Origin: Eggerthella sp. CAG:298
GTDB lineage: Bacteria > Actinomycetota > Coriobacteriia > Coriobacteriales > Eggerthellaceae
Length of the DNA stretch: 64,000 nt
Direction of reading: 5' to 3'
NCBI GenBank assembly: GCA_000435675.1
Contig: FR895148.1
Span: forward strand, 121,398 to 185,397
In this document: positions 19,948-28,080 of the stretch, one piece after another
How the letters are laid out: every line of letters begins with the position of its first letter
Numbering within the stretch: position 1 is the stretch's first letter
The notes under the pieces: model-generated
The model's database searches: none
Seen by the model: only the letters and a program-made list of their open reading frames with translations
Told to the model about the DNA's origin: nothing
Made by a program: the position numbers and the translations under genes

Positions 19948-21306
19948 ATGGCACTTCAAGCCCCTAAAGGTACGACCGACCTGCTTCCTAAGCAGGCACG
20001 TATATGGGATCATTTCAAGCGCTGCGCTTCCGGGGTGTTCTCGCGTTATGGTTACGAGCCGATCGAGACGCCCATCTTCGAGCAGACCGAGCTTTTCGTG
20101 CGCGGCATCGGCGAGGCAACCGATGTGGTCTCTAAAGAGATGTTCGCCACGATCACAGGCGAAAACCTCAAGACCCTGCTTGGCGGCGGTCATGTGAAGA
20201 GCAATAGCCGTTTCAGCCTGCGTCCAGAAGGAACGGCTTCGGTGGTGCGTGCCGTTGCGCAGCATAATCTGGTTTCGCCAGGCGGTCTGCCCGCAAAGCT
20301 CATGTATGCCGGCCCGATGTTCCGCGCTGAGAACGTTCAGAAGGGCAGGCAGCGCCAATTCAACCAAGTTGGCATCGAATGCTTGGGCTCGGAAGATCCT
20401 TCTATCGATGCCGAAGCGATCATCATGCTCATGCGCTTTTATGAGGCGATCGGGCTCGATACAAGCAAGCTTACGCTGCTCATCAATTCGATGGGGTGTG
20501 AAACCTGCAGGCCGGCATATCGCGATGCGGTCGCACAGTTCCTCATCGATCGCGAGGCGGATCTTTGCGAGGAATGTCGCACTCGCGCGCACAGCAACCC
20601 CTTGCGTGCATTTGACTGCAAACAAGAAGCCTGTGTTCAAGTTATGAAGGATGCGCCGCTTATCACGGATGCGCTCTGCGAAGAATGCAAGGCGCACTAT
20701 GCACAGGTAAAAGCATATCTCGATGATGCGGGGATCAGCTATATTGAAGACCCCACGCTCGTGCGTGGTCTCGATTACTACACGCGAACCGTCTTCGAAG
20801 TCCAGGTAAAAGAGGGCATGGGCGCTCAGAATGCCATCGGTGGTGGCGGGCGCTACGACAAGCTCATGGAGGAGATCGGTGGTCAGCCGATGCCGGGCTT
20901 CGGTTTCGCGCTCGGCTTCGAACGCTGCATCTTGGCCCTCGAGGCACAAGGGTTTACCTTCCCAGAATCCCGTACGATCGAGTGCTTCGTCGCCTGCGTC
21001 GATGCGTCGGTCAAACCGCAGGCTTTCATGCTCTTGCAGCACTTGCGTGATGCGGGAATCGCTTCTGACATGGACCACCTAGGCAAGAGCCTGAAGGCAC
21101 AGTTCAAGTCTGCAGGAAAGCAGCAAGCCTCCTATGTGCTCGTGGTCGGTCCCGATGAGCTTGCCCAAAATGCGCTCACATGTCGCGACATGGATGCCCA
21201 TGAGGAAACAACGCTCGATCTTGCAAAGTTCACTGAAGCCTTGCAAAACGCTGCTTTGACCGAAGAGCCCACTACCTTGGGCGACATCATCACATCTTTA
21301 CCATAA
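19948..21306 (+). CDS. hisS: histidyl-tRNA synthetase
   Basis: HisS is the class II synthetase that charges tRNA-His. Motif 1 is in the N-terminus (APKGTTDLLP), motif 2 is MFRAENVQKGRQRQFNQVGIE (about 129-149), the histidine-specific loops are LVRGLDYYTRTVFE and GGGGRYDKL, and motif 3 ends in GFGFALGFERC. A C-terminal anticodon-binding domain follows (about 340-452). The length is 452, slightly long for the family (about 420-430). It follows leuB closely and precedes aspS by 67 bp, a common hisS-aspS arrangement. Confidence 0.96.
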   Translation: MALQAPKGTTDLLPKQARIWDHFKRCASGVFSRYGYEPIETPIFEQTELFVRGIGEATDVVSKEMFATITGENLKTLLGGGHVKSNSRFSLRPEGTASVVRAVAQHNLVSPGGLPAKLMYAGPMFRAENVQKGRQRQFNQVGIECLGSEDPSIDAEAIIMLMRFYEAIGLDTSKLTLLINSMGCETCRPAYRDAVAQFLIDREADLCEECRTRAHSNPLRAFDCKQEACVQVMKDAPLITDALCEECKAHYAQVKAYLDDAGISYIEDPTLVRGLDYYTRTVFEVQVKEGMGAQNAIGGGGRYDKLMEEIGGQPMPGFGFALGFERCILALEAQGFTFPESRTIECFVACVDASVKPQAFMLLQHLRDAGIASDMDHLGKSLKAQFKSAGKQQASYVLVVGPDELAQNALTCRDMDAHEETTLDLAKFTEALQNAALTEEPTTLGDIITSLP

Positions 21307-21373
21307 CAGCCTGGTTTAATAGAGAACAATTATCAGCCTACGATTCAACACACTACAAGGAGAGATTCAAACG

Positions 21374-23152
21374 ATGAGCGAACTTAACAACAAGTTCAGC
21401 ATGCACACCAAGACCTGCGGCGAACTTCGCAAAGAAGACATTGGCGAAGAAGTCGTTTTGACCGGTTGGGTTTGGCACAATCGCGATCATGGCGGACTGA
21501 TCTTTGTCGATCTACGTGACCGCGATGGGTATACGCAGGTGGTCATCGACCCTGATTGCGTTACCCCTGAAGAGTTTGCGGTTGCCGAACATCTCGGTCG
21601 CGAATGGGTCATCAAGATCGAAGGCAAGGTGCGCGCTCGTCAAGAAGGTGCCGAGAACCCCGATATGGCAACTGGTCAGATCGAGGTGCTCGCAAACGAC
21701 CTTCAGGTGCTCAACAAGTCTCTCACGCCGCCGTTCTCGATCGAAGATGGCATCGAGACCGATGAAACTACGCGTATGAAGTGGCGTTATCTCGACTTGC
21801 GTCGTCCTGAGATGTATCAGGCGCTCGCTCTGCGCCATGCGGTCGCACAAGCGATGCGCTCAGCCCTGAACGAGCATGGTTTCCTCGAGATCGAGACCCC
21901 GATTCTTGCGAATTCCACTCCAGAAGGCGCACGTGACTACATCGTTCCTTCGCGTCCGAACCCGGGCACGTTCTACGCACTGCCGCAGTCTCCTCAGCAG
22001 TTCAAGCAGATGCTCATGATCGGTGGCGTTGAACGCTACTATCAGATCGCACGCTGCTTCCGCGACGAAGACCTTCGTGCGGATCGCCAGCCTGAATTCA
22101 CTCAGGTAGATATCGAGATGAGCTTCGTTGAGGGCGAAGATGTCATGAACCTCATGGAAGAAGTGCTCGCCGAAGCGCTCAAGGCTGTAGGTGTTGAGCA
22201 CGAATTCCCGCTTCAGCGTATGCAATACCGTGAAGCGATGGATCGTTTCGGCTGCGATCGCCCCGATACGCGTTTTGGCATGGAGCTCGTTGATATCACC
22301 GATATCGTGAAAGATTCCGGTTTCAAGGTGTTCTCGAGCGTTGCGCAGTCTGGCGGCATCGTGAAGGCGATCAATGCTAAGGGCGCTGGCGACTGGAGCC
22401 GTGGCGAGATCGAGAAGCTCGCTTCTATCGCTGAGGCGAATGGCGCTAAAGGCATGGCATGGATCGCGTTCACTTCTGATGGCAAGGAAAAGAGCCCCAT
22501 CATCAAGTTCTTCTCCGATGAAGAATTCGCTGGCATCAAAGAGGCGCTCGACGTCGAACCGGGCGATCTGGTGCTCTTCGCTGCAGACACCTATGAAGTA
22601 GCCAATGCGGTGCTTGCTGCGCTTCGTCTCCACATGGCAGAGGCGCTCGATATCCCGCGTGAGGGCCATGCGCTGCTCTGGGTGGTCAATTTCCCGATGT
22701 TCCACTATGACGAAGACGAGGGTAAGTACAGCGCGGAGCATCATCCGTTCACGCATGTGCTCGAAGAAGACCTCGACAAGATCGAATCCGATCCGCTCGC
22801 TTGCGGTAGCTACTCATATGACCTGGTCATGGATGGTTTTGAAGTGGGTGGCGGTACGATCCGTATTCACGACGCCGAGGAACAGAAACGCATCTTGAAG
22901 GTGTGCGGCCTCACCGATGAAGAGATCGAAGAGAAGTTCGGTCACCTCATCCACGCGCTTGAGCTTGGCGCGCCGCCTCATGGTGGCATCGCGCTCGGCC
23001 TCGACCGCTTGGTCATGCTGCTCGCCGACAAACAATCCATTCGTGACGTTATCGCGTTCCCGAAGACCTCTTCTGCTTCCGATCCAATGACGGGTGCACC
23101 TAATCAAGTAACTGCTCGTCAGCTCAAGGAAGTGGGTCTTCGTATCCTGTAA
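21374..23152 (+). CDS. aspS: aspartyl-tRNA synthetase
   Basis: AspS charges tRNA-Asp. The bacterial-type layout is visible: an N-terminal OB-fold anticodon domain (GWVWHNRDHGGLIFVDLRDR, about 36-55), class II motifs including YYQIARCFRDEDLRADRQPE, the bacterial GAD insertion (about 300-420) and motif 3 GIALGLDRLVML near the end. The length of 592 matches bacterial AspRS. AAGGAGAG lies before the ATG. Whether it also charges tRNA-Asn cannot be told from this window. A PTFLDIE-type transition (GFLEIETPIL) is intact. Confidence 0.97.
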   Translation: MSELNNKFSMHTKTCGELRKEDIGEEVVLTGWVWHNRDHGGLIFVDLRDRDGYTQVVIDPDCVTPEEFAVAEHLGREWVIKIEGKVRARQEGAENPDMATGQIEVLANDLQVLNKSLTPPFSIEDGIETDETTRMKWRYLDLRRPEMYQALALRHAVAQAMRSALNEHGFLEIETPILANSTPEGARDYIVPSRPNPGTFYALPQSPQQFKQMLMIGGVERYYQIARCFRDEDLRADRQPEFTQVDIEMSFVEGEDVMNLMEEVLAEALKAVGVEHEFPLQRMQYREAMDRFGCDRPDTRFGMELVDITDIVKDSGFKVFSSVAQSGGIVKAINAKGAGDWSRGEIEKLASIAEANGAKGMAWIAFTSDGKEKSPIIKFFSDEEFAGIKEALDVEPGDLVLFAADTYEVANAVLAALRLHMAEALDIPREGHALLWVVNFPMFHYDEDEGKYSAEHHPFTHVLEEDLDKIESDPLACGSYSYDLVMDGFEVGGGTIRIHDAEEQKRILKVCGLTDEEIEEKFGHLIHALELGAPPHGGIALGLDRLVMLLADKQSIRDVIAFPKTSSASDPMTGAPNQVTARQLKEVGLRIL

Positions 23153-23216
23153 TCATCGTTCAGAGAGGCACGTGGCGTGCACTTCTGAACGTAACTGCCA
23201 AGAAAGACTGACGACT

Positions 23217-24716
23217 ATGACAGACGCTGAAGCTTCTGCTCAAATAGAGAATCAAGATGAAGTCGTTGCAGCTGCTGATGAAGGGCAGCCTAAGAAGATG
23301 CGTACCAAGAAGAAGGTACTGCTCATCACGCTCTTGGTCATTCTTGCGTCGCTCGTTGTCGTGTATGCCGCAGGAGCACTGTTCTTTTCGTCTCACTTCT
23401 ATCCGAACACGCGCTTCAATGATGAAGATATCTCCTACCAGGCAGATACCGCGTTCGTCGATAAGGTCGAAGCTCAAGTGCCAGGGTACAAGCTCACCAT
23501 CACGGGAGATGACTACATCCAGGACATCACGTCAGCGCAAGTCGACCTCTCTGTTGACCCTGAAAAGCTCAAAGTGGATGCGTTCGAGTCGCAGAATGTC
23601 TGGCTGTGGCCCATCGAGGTCTTTGGCAGCCACGATGTGAGCCATGTGATCGATGCTTCATTCGATCACGATAAGGTTGTAGAGATACTCACGCCTACCG
23701 TAGAGACCTATAACAAAGAGGCAACGCCCAGCGCCGATGCGACCATCGCCTATGACGAGCGCATCAATCTCGTAGTGGTAAAAGATGAAGTGTACGGCAA
23801 TCAGATCGATGCGGAAGCTTTCATCTCTAAAGTGGACGGGTGTCTCGCTTCATTGGAACCTACCTATCAGCTCAATGATGAGGTCTTCATCCAGCCGACC
23901 ATCTTGGCAAGTGACGAACGCTTCAAGCAGGCGCTTCCTGCCGCACAAACGCTCATCAGTGGCGAGATCGACCTTACGCTTGCTGAAGGTACGGTCTCTG
24001 CGGGTAAAGTGGGCAAAGACCTGCTCGTTTCTTGGCTCACGCTCGATCCTGAGACCCTCATGCCAACTCTCGATCAGGCAGCAGTTGCCGCTTGGGCAGA
24101 ACAGAAAGGCGCTGAGCTCAATACGATCGGCACCAAGCGCACGTTCAAACGCCCCGATGGGAAGAACGTTACCGTGAGTGGGGGAGTATACGGTTGGAAG
24201 GTGAGCACTGCCGATCTTGCGAGCACGCTTATCGGAAACGTTACTGCAGGGAACTTCGAAGCGATCGATATTCCCTGCGAGCAGACTGCCGATGTGTACA
24301 ACGGACCTGGTGGACGTGATTGGACGGCCTATGTCGACATCGATCTGTCCGAGCAAAAGGTGCGTTACTACAACGAAAAGGATGAAGAGCTCTTTGTGAC
24401 CGATTGTGTTACAGGCGACGTGAGCAAAGGGCGCTCGACGCCTACCGGACTGTATTATCTTCGTGCAAAGAAGAGTCCTGAGGTGCTGACGGGCTTCAAT
24501 GCCGATGGCACGAAAGACTATGAAACGCACGTTACCTACTGGATGCCCTTCATCCGCAACAGCATCGGTCTGCACGATGCGAGCTGGCGTGGTAAGTTCG
24601 GTGGTTCGATCTACAAGGGCAACGGTTCGCATGGTTGCGTGAACCTTCCAACAGAGGCCGCTAAGTGGTTCTACGATAACCTCACTACCAATGTGGCAGT
24701 CCTTGTTCATGAATAG
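23217..24716 (+). CDS. membrane-anchored L,D-transpeptidase (YkuD domain)
   Basis: The protein makes or edits 3-3 peptidoglycan cross-links, or attaches ligands, in the envelope. A short cytoplasmic N-terminus is followed by one membrane segment (about residues 34-58). Next come two repeats of a peptidoglycan-binding-type domain (about 80-330), as in enzymes with the PG_binding_4 module. A C-terminal YkuD domain (about 350-498) holds the catalytic SHGCVNLP with Cys474 and the upstream His in IGLHDASW. The ATG chosen lies 45 bp inside a longer frame. It precedes murI by 13 bp, fitting a cell-wall pair. Confidence 0.93.
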   Translation: MTDAEASAQIENQDEVVAAADEGQPKKMRTKKKVLLITLLVILASLVVVYAAGALFFSSHFYPNTRFNDEDISYQADTAFVDKVEAQVPGYKLTITGDDYIQDITSAQVDLSVDPEKLKVDAFESQNVWLWPIEVFGSHDVSHVIDASFDHDKVVEILTPTVETYNKEATPSADATIAYDERINLVVVKDEVYGNQIDAEAFISKVDGCLASLEPTYQLNDEVFIQPTILASDERFKQALPAAQTLISGEIDLTLAEGTVSAGKVGKDLLVSWLTLDPETLMPTLDQAAVAAWAEQKGAELNTIGTKRTFKRPDGKNVTVSGGVYGWKVSTADLASTLIGNVTAGNFEAIDIPCEQTADVYNGPGGRDWTAYVDIDLSEQKVRYYNEKDEELFVTDCVTGDVSKGRSTPTGLYYLRAKKSPEVLTGFNADGTKDYETHVTYWMPFIRNSIGLHDASWRGKFGGSIYKGNGSHGCVNLPTEAAKWFYDNLTTNVAVLVHE

Positions 24717-24729
24717 CACCTGATGATCG

Positions 24730-25683
24730 ATGGATTTTCTGAACATGAGCGATCAAACAGAAAAACAGACAGAACCATATCGTTTCTTCGGTACGCAAGA
24801 AGAGGGAATCGTAGGAAAACGCGATCTGTCTTATGACGATGCACCGATCGGCGTCTTCGATTCTGGTTTTGGTGGCCTTACCGTTGCGCGCGAGATCATG
24901 AAGGCGCTCCCACATGAGAACATCATCTACTTTGGAGACACGCTTCATTGCCCTTATGGCCCTCGCTCATTCGATGAGGTTGCTTCTTTCGTGGAGCAGA
25001 TTGGCACCTGGCTTGTGGATCAGGGTGTGAAGATGATCGTGATCGCCTGCAATACGGCAACTGCGGCTGGACTGAGCTTGGCGCAAACGAAATTTCCGGT
25101 GCCGGTCATCGGCGTTGTTGAGCCGGGGGCACGCGCGGCTGCTCGAGCCACACGCAACAAGAGGGTAGGGGTCATTGCAACGAAGGGCACGGTCGAATCG
25201 GATGTCTACACACATGCTATTCGTGCGAACGATGCAGGTATCACCGTGTTCGCAACGGCAACGCCTCGGTTCGTCGAGATCGCTGAGCTGGGCATTCAGA
25301 TGGCAAAAGGGCCGATCGAGAACTATACTTCGCTCGCTTCGCAGGTTTATATTCGACCAGAATTCCAAGAGATCGCGCAAGACTACCTCGATCCACTTCG
25401 CCGCTGCGATGTTGATACGCTCGTACTGGGTTGCACTCACTTCCCGCTATTGAAATCCCTGATCGGAGGCGTGATGGGTAGGGAAGTGGTGCTCATCTCC
25501 TCAGCTTCTGAGGTTGCACGTGATTGTGCTGATATCCTGAGCCGTCAGGGGATCACTGCGCGCCCCGACAATAAAGCACGCTATGAATTCTTCACGTCGG
25601 GCAACGATATCGAAGCGTTCAGGCGGTTTGGCACCCGTGTGCTTCGTTTTCCGCTCGACCACCTTACTCATATCGTCTTATAA
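24730..25683 (+). CDS. murI: glutamate racemase
   Basis: MurI makes D-glutamate for peptidoglycan. The two catalytic cysteines are in ACNTATA (about residue 107) and GCTHFPLL (about 237). APIGVFDSGFGGLTVAREI (38-56) and YFGDTLHCPYG are family signatures. At 317 residues the protein has about 35 extra N-terminal residues over typical MurI; an ATG at 24745 would remove five of them, and neither start has a strong ribosome site. The next gene starts 12 bp after the stop. Confidence 0.95.
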   Translation: MDFLNMSDQTEKQTEPYRFFGTQEEGIVGKRDLSYDDAPIGVFDSGFGGLTVAREIMKALPHENIIYFGDTLHCPYGPRSFDEVASFVEQIGTWLVDQGVKMIVIACNTATAAGLSLAQTKFPVPVIGVVEPGARAAARATRNKRVGVIATKGTVESDVYTHAIRANDAGITVFATATPRFVEIAELGIQMAKGPIENYTSLASQVYIRPEFQEIAQDYLDPLRRCDVDTLVLGCTHFPLLKSLIGGVMGREVVLISSASEVARDCADILSRQGITARPDNKARYEFFTSGNDIEAFRRFGTRVLRFPLDHLTHIVL

Positions 25684-25695
25684 GGAGTGCCTTTC

Positions 25696-26289
25696 ATGGC
25701 TAAGAAGGTAATCATCGCAACCAACAATGCTCATAAGGTTGAGGAGATCTCCGATTTCTTCTCCGCGCTCGATTGGGAATGCGAGAGTCTTGCTCAAGCG
25801 GGCATCGAATCTAATCCGGATGAAACAGGCACCACACTCATCGAGAATGCCCGTATCAAAGCTCAGGCTGCTCATGAGCTTTCAGGTTGTGCGGTCCTCG
25901 CAGATGATTCAGGGTTGCTCGTTGATGCGCTCGATGGCGCACCAGGGGTCTATTCTTCACGCTATGCGGGAGAGGACGGAAACGACCAAAAGAACAACGC
26001 CTTCTTGCTCGAGAACATCGCACAGGTTGGACCTGAAGATCGTACGGCTCATTTTTCGTGCGTACTATGCTTCATCGATGAAGACGGAACCGAGACCACT
26101 GCAGAAGGCAGGGTCGAAGGCTTGATCGGGTTCGAGGTGCGCGGCAACGAAGGTTTTGGGTACGATCCGCTCTTTCTGCCGGATGACTTTGACAACGAAT
26201 ATACGTTTGCAGAGCTTGGGCTTGCCGAGAAACAGAAGGTGTCACATCGTGCGCGTGCGTTGCGCGCTCTTATGGACAAGCTTTCGTAA
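25696..26289 (+). CDS. rdgB: XTP/dITP pyrophosphatase
   Basis: RdgB/HAM1 removes inosine and xanthosine triphosphates from the nucleotide pool. The 197-residue protein opens with IIATNNAHKVEEI, then ADDSGLLVDALDG (about 66-78) with catalytic acidic residues, YAGEDGNDQKN, and GNEGFGYDPLF, and ends with KQKVSHRARALR. The ATG at 25696 has AAGGAG eight bases before it; the GTG nine bases upstream overlaps that site. Placed directly after murI, as in many Gram-positive genomes. It converges on dut. Confidence 0.96.
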   Translation: MAKKVIIATNNAHKVEEISDFFSALDWECESLAQAGIESNPDETGTTLIENARIKAQAAHELSGCAVLADDSGLLVDALDGAPGVYSSRYAGEDGNDQKNNAFLLENIAQVGPEDRTAHFSCVLCFIDEDGTETTAEGRVEGLIGFEVRGNEGFGYDPLFLPDDFDNEYTFAELGLAEKQKVSHRARALRALMDKLS

Positions 26290-26486
26290 CTAACACATGC
26301 ATTCGATCAAATGCTGCTGCATTCTGGCGCAAGAGCTAGACTGTTGCATATTAATTCCTAGCCAAAAATGAAGAAGGAATACGAGAGGAGAGAAGCCACG
26401 ATTCTCGCATTGTCTAAAATAGTCCTTAGTTTACATAAGATATATTATCAAATTAATATAGAGAATGAGCAGGTGAACCAAGCGCG
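26290..26486. other. AT-rich convergent intergenic region
   Basis: The 197 bases between the ends of rdgB and dut are markedly AT-rich from about 26400 to 26470. No ORF, tRNA fold or clean hairpin-plus-U-run terminator was seen. A TTGTCT and AT-rich hexamers 16-17 bp downstream resemble a promoter but would point into dut antisense. Confidence 0.4.
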
Positions 26487-26930
26487 CTAATTACCACTTG
26501 AGCCAAAACCGCCGCTCCCTCGCTCGGTCTCGCTCAATTCATCAACCTCGGTGAAATCTACTTCTTCTGCTTTGATGATGATAAGCTGTGCGATTCGATC
26601 GCCCTTGCGTATCTCTATCGGAGCTTTGGGATCAAGATTGATCGCGATCGCCTTTAGCTCGCCTCGATAATTCGAATCGATGAGCCCCGGTGTGTTCACG
26701 AGCGACAAACCTTTATTGATCGCATTTCCGCTTCGCGGGATCACGAGCGCTGCAAATCCAAGCGGCAACTCGATCGAAATGCCCGTTTTGATGAGTTTTC
26801 GCTCAAAAGGCTCTAAAATAACGTCTTCTAAGCTTGATAAATCGTATCCAGCATCACCAAAACGTCCATGAGACGGTGTAACGGCTTCTGAGGCCATTTT
26901 AGTGAATTTCACGGGTATTTTATCAAGCAT
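26487..26930 (-). CDS. dut: dUTP diphosphatase
   Basis: Dut hydrolyses dUTP to dUMP and keeps uracil out of DNA. The trimeric-type motifs are present: GDAGYDLSS (motif 1), PRSGNAINKGL (2), NTPGLIDSNYRGELKAI (3), RIAQLII (4) and the C-terminal arm RGSGGFGSSG (5). The 147-residue length is normal. It faces nrdR across 65 bp on the same strand, placing two deoxynucleotide-pool genes together. Confidence 0.96.
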   Translation of the reverse strand: MLDKIPVKFTKMASEAVTPSHGRFGDAGYDLSSLEDVILEPFERKLIKTGISIELPLGFAALVIPRSGNAINKGLSLVNTPGLIDSNYRGELKAIAINLDPKAPIEIRKGDRIAQLIIIKAEEVDFTEVDELSETERGSGGFGSSGN

Positions 26931-26995
26931 AGTTGTTACAAGCCCTTAGAAACGCTCTCAGAGGGTCATTTTCTCAGAAAGACCAAAATGAGCGT

Positions 26996-27445
26996 TTATC
27001 GATGGATATTATGCAGTGCGTTACTGAATTCTTCGATATTTTGGAAGTCTTTGTAAACGCTCGCGAAACGAATGTAAGCAACCTCATCAAGATCAGCCAG
27101 GTACGACAACGTTAGATCGCCGAGCTCTTTTGAGGTGATCTCATTGCGCGGGTTCGAGCGCAACTCACGTTCGATGTTGTCGATGATGTCAGAAATCTGT
27201 TCTGGCGTGATCGGACGTTTAGCGCATGCGATGAGAATACCGCGGAACAATTTATCACGGCTGAACGCTTCAGACGAATTATCGCTCTTGATGATAACGA
27301 GCGGATTGTCGCCAAGTCTTTCATAGGTAGTGAAACGATTGCCGCATTCAAGGCATTCACGGCGACGCCTGATAGATGCGCCGTCATCTGCGGGACGCGA
27401 GTCGACGACCTTAGATTCACCACAACCACAAGATGGGCAACGCAT
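26996..27445 (-). CDS. nrdR: NrdR transcriptional repressor
   Basis: NrdR represses ribonucleotide reductase operons in response to ATP/dATP bound to its cone domain. The N-terminal zinc ribbon has cysteines 3, 6, 31 and 34 (MRCPSC...CLECG), followed by RFTTYERL and an ATP-cone (about 49-139) with SRDKLFRGI. The 149-residue length is typical. AAGGAG precedes the ATG. A site close to the known NrdR box lies 33 bp upstream, suggesting self-repression. No nrd reductase operon is in the window. Confidence 0.97.
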   Translation of the reverse strand: MRCPSCGCGESKVVDSRPADDGASIRRRRECLECGNRFTTYERLGDNPLVIIKSDNSSEAFSRDKLFRGILIACAKRPITPEQISDIIDNIERELRSNPRNEITSKELGDLTLSYLADLDEVAYIRFASVYKDFQNIEEFSNALHNIHR

Positions 27446-27477
27446 AGGACTCCTTCGTTCGTTTGAGCACTACACTA

Positions 27478-27493
27478 CCACAAGATATTGTGT
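27478..27493. promoter_or_regulatory. NrdR-box-like operator upstream of nrdR
   Basis: CCACAAGATATTGTGT matches 14 of 16 positions of the published NrdR box consensus (acaCwAtATaTwGtgt). It sits just downstream of a TATAAA -10 read on the minus strand (27495-27500), so binding would cover the nrdR transcription start. Only one box is seen; NrdR usually binds paired boxes about three helical turns apart. A second possible -10, TATAAT at 27566-27571, lies further up. Confidence 0.5.
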
Positions 27494-27566
27494 TTTTATA
27501 CACCGCGCCCCTAAATAAGACGATCACTGAGGTTGAAAGGTTGAAGCAACAGTGGAAGACTGAGCA

Positions 27567-27974
27567 TTATACCCCGAACACGATCAACAAGAAGGCGGCA
27601 ACACCGGTTGCTGTGAACCCTTTTGCAAAGGTGATGAGATCGTCCCTGCGGTAGCGATTCACGCTCTTGTGCGCCTGAGTTTCTTTACGGAAAAGATCGC
27701 GCAAGATCCTATTGTGCTTGATGCGAACGAGCGCCTTATTCGGCAGCGAAAGAGAGTCTTCGAGCAAAGTGGAACGAGTGAAGGATCCACGAGAGCTACT
27801 CAAGGTCTGATGTGCTTCCTTACACACGTCGTCGAAATCGATGATGATAGCGCGTTCAGATTTTGCACTGGTCATTGTGTGGAATTGAGGCTTGCCGTAC
27901 ACATCGAATTCTTCGAAATCTGCTTCTAGTGCGTTCGAACCATTAGTTAAGAATCTCTTATGCGCTTCGTTCAT
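27567..27974 (-). CDS. small tail-anchored protein divergent from lexA; candidate SOS cell-division inhibitor
   Basis: The gene encodes 135 residues with no family recognised by eye. The first 112 residues are polar with several Lys/Arg and Ser stretches; the last 22 (from ITFAKG to the end) are a single hydrophobic membrane segment at the extreme C-terminus, after the basic RYRRDD. The ATG at 27974 has GAGGAAG eight bases upstream. Its promoter (TTGACA, 17 bp, TAAAGT) encloses a LexA box and overlaps the lexA promoter. Known SOS division inhibitors next to lexA (YneA in Bacillus, DivS in Corynebacterium, the LysM protein in mycobacteria) occupy this same position and carry one membrane helix. 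No LysM motif is present here, so the role is inferred from context only. Confidence 0.7.
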   Translation of the reverse strand: MNEAHKRFLTNGSNALEADFEEFDVYGKPQFHTMTSAKSERAIIIDFDDVCKEAHQTLSSSRGSFTRSTLLEDSLSLPNKALVRIKHNRILRDLFRKETQAHKSVNRYRRDDLITFAKGFTATGVAAFLLIVFGV

Positions 27975-27990
27975 AATTTGCTTCTTCCTC

Positions 27991-28018
27991 TTGCATAGAA
28001 CCTTTGTTCGTGTATACT
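27991..28018 (+). promoter_or_regulatory. lexA promoter
   Basis: TTGCAT (27991-27996), a 16-bp spacer and TATACT (28013-28018) form a good sigma-A promoter reading toward lexA. The spacer is almost exactly LexA box 1. The predicted start is near 28025, inside box 2. An alternative start nearer the ATG (TGAAAA, 16 bp, TATAGG) would enclose box 3 and give an almost leaderless mRNA, but its -35 is poor. Confidence 0.6.
27997..28010. promoter_or_regulatory. LexA box 1
   Basis: AGAACCTTTGTTCG is one base off the symmetrical CGAAC-N4-GTTCG operator. It fills the spacer of the lexA promoter and lies in the 5' leader of the divergent small gene. Confidence 0.7.
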
Positions 28019-28044
28019 TTAAATCGAACATCCGTTCTTGTCAA
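28016..28044 (-). promoter_or_regulatory. promoter of the gene divergent from lexA
   Basis: On the minus strand TTGACA (28039-28044, perfect -35), a 17-bp spacer and TAAAGT (28016-28021) are seen. The spacer contains LexA box 2. The -10 hexamer overlaps the lexA -10, so the two promoters are physically interlocked and would both be shut by LexA. Confidence 0.65.
28025..28038. promoter_or_regulatory. LexA box 2
   Basis: CGAACATCCGTTCT, one base off CGAAC-N4-GTTCG. It starts exactly 28 bp after box 1, lies between -35 and -10 of the divergent gene and covers the predicted lexA start point. Confidence 0.8.
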
Positions 28045-28052
28045 TGAAAAAA

Positions 28053-28066
28053 CGAACAAATGTTTG
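28053..28066. promoter_or_regulatory. LexA box 3
   Basis: CGAACAAATGTTTG, one base off CGAAC-N4-GTTCG. It starts exactly 28 bp after box 2 and lies just before the lexA ribosome site (AGGAG) and upstream of the divergent gene's -35. Confidence 0.7.
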
Positions 28067-28080
28067 TATAGGAGAAACTA

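Noticed and set aside
21307..21373. T-box leader ahead of aspS
   Set aside because: Only 67 bp lie between hisS and aspS, too short, and no T-box core is present.
26290..26486. Small RNA or tRNA gene in the AT-rich gap
   Set aside because: No cloverleaf, no strong hairpin, no terminator and no convincing promoter pair.
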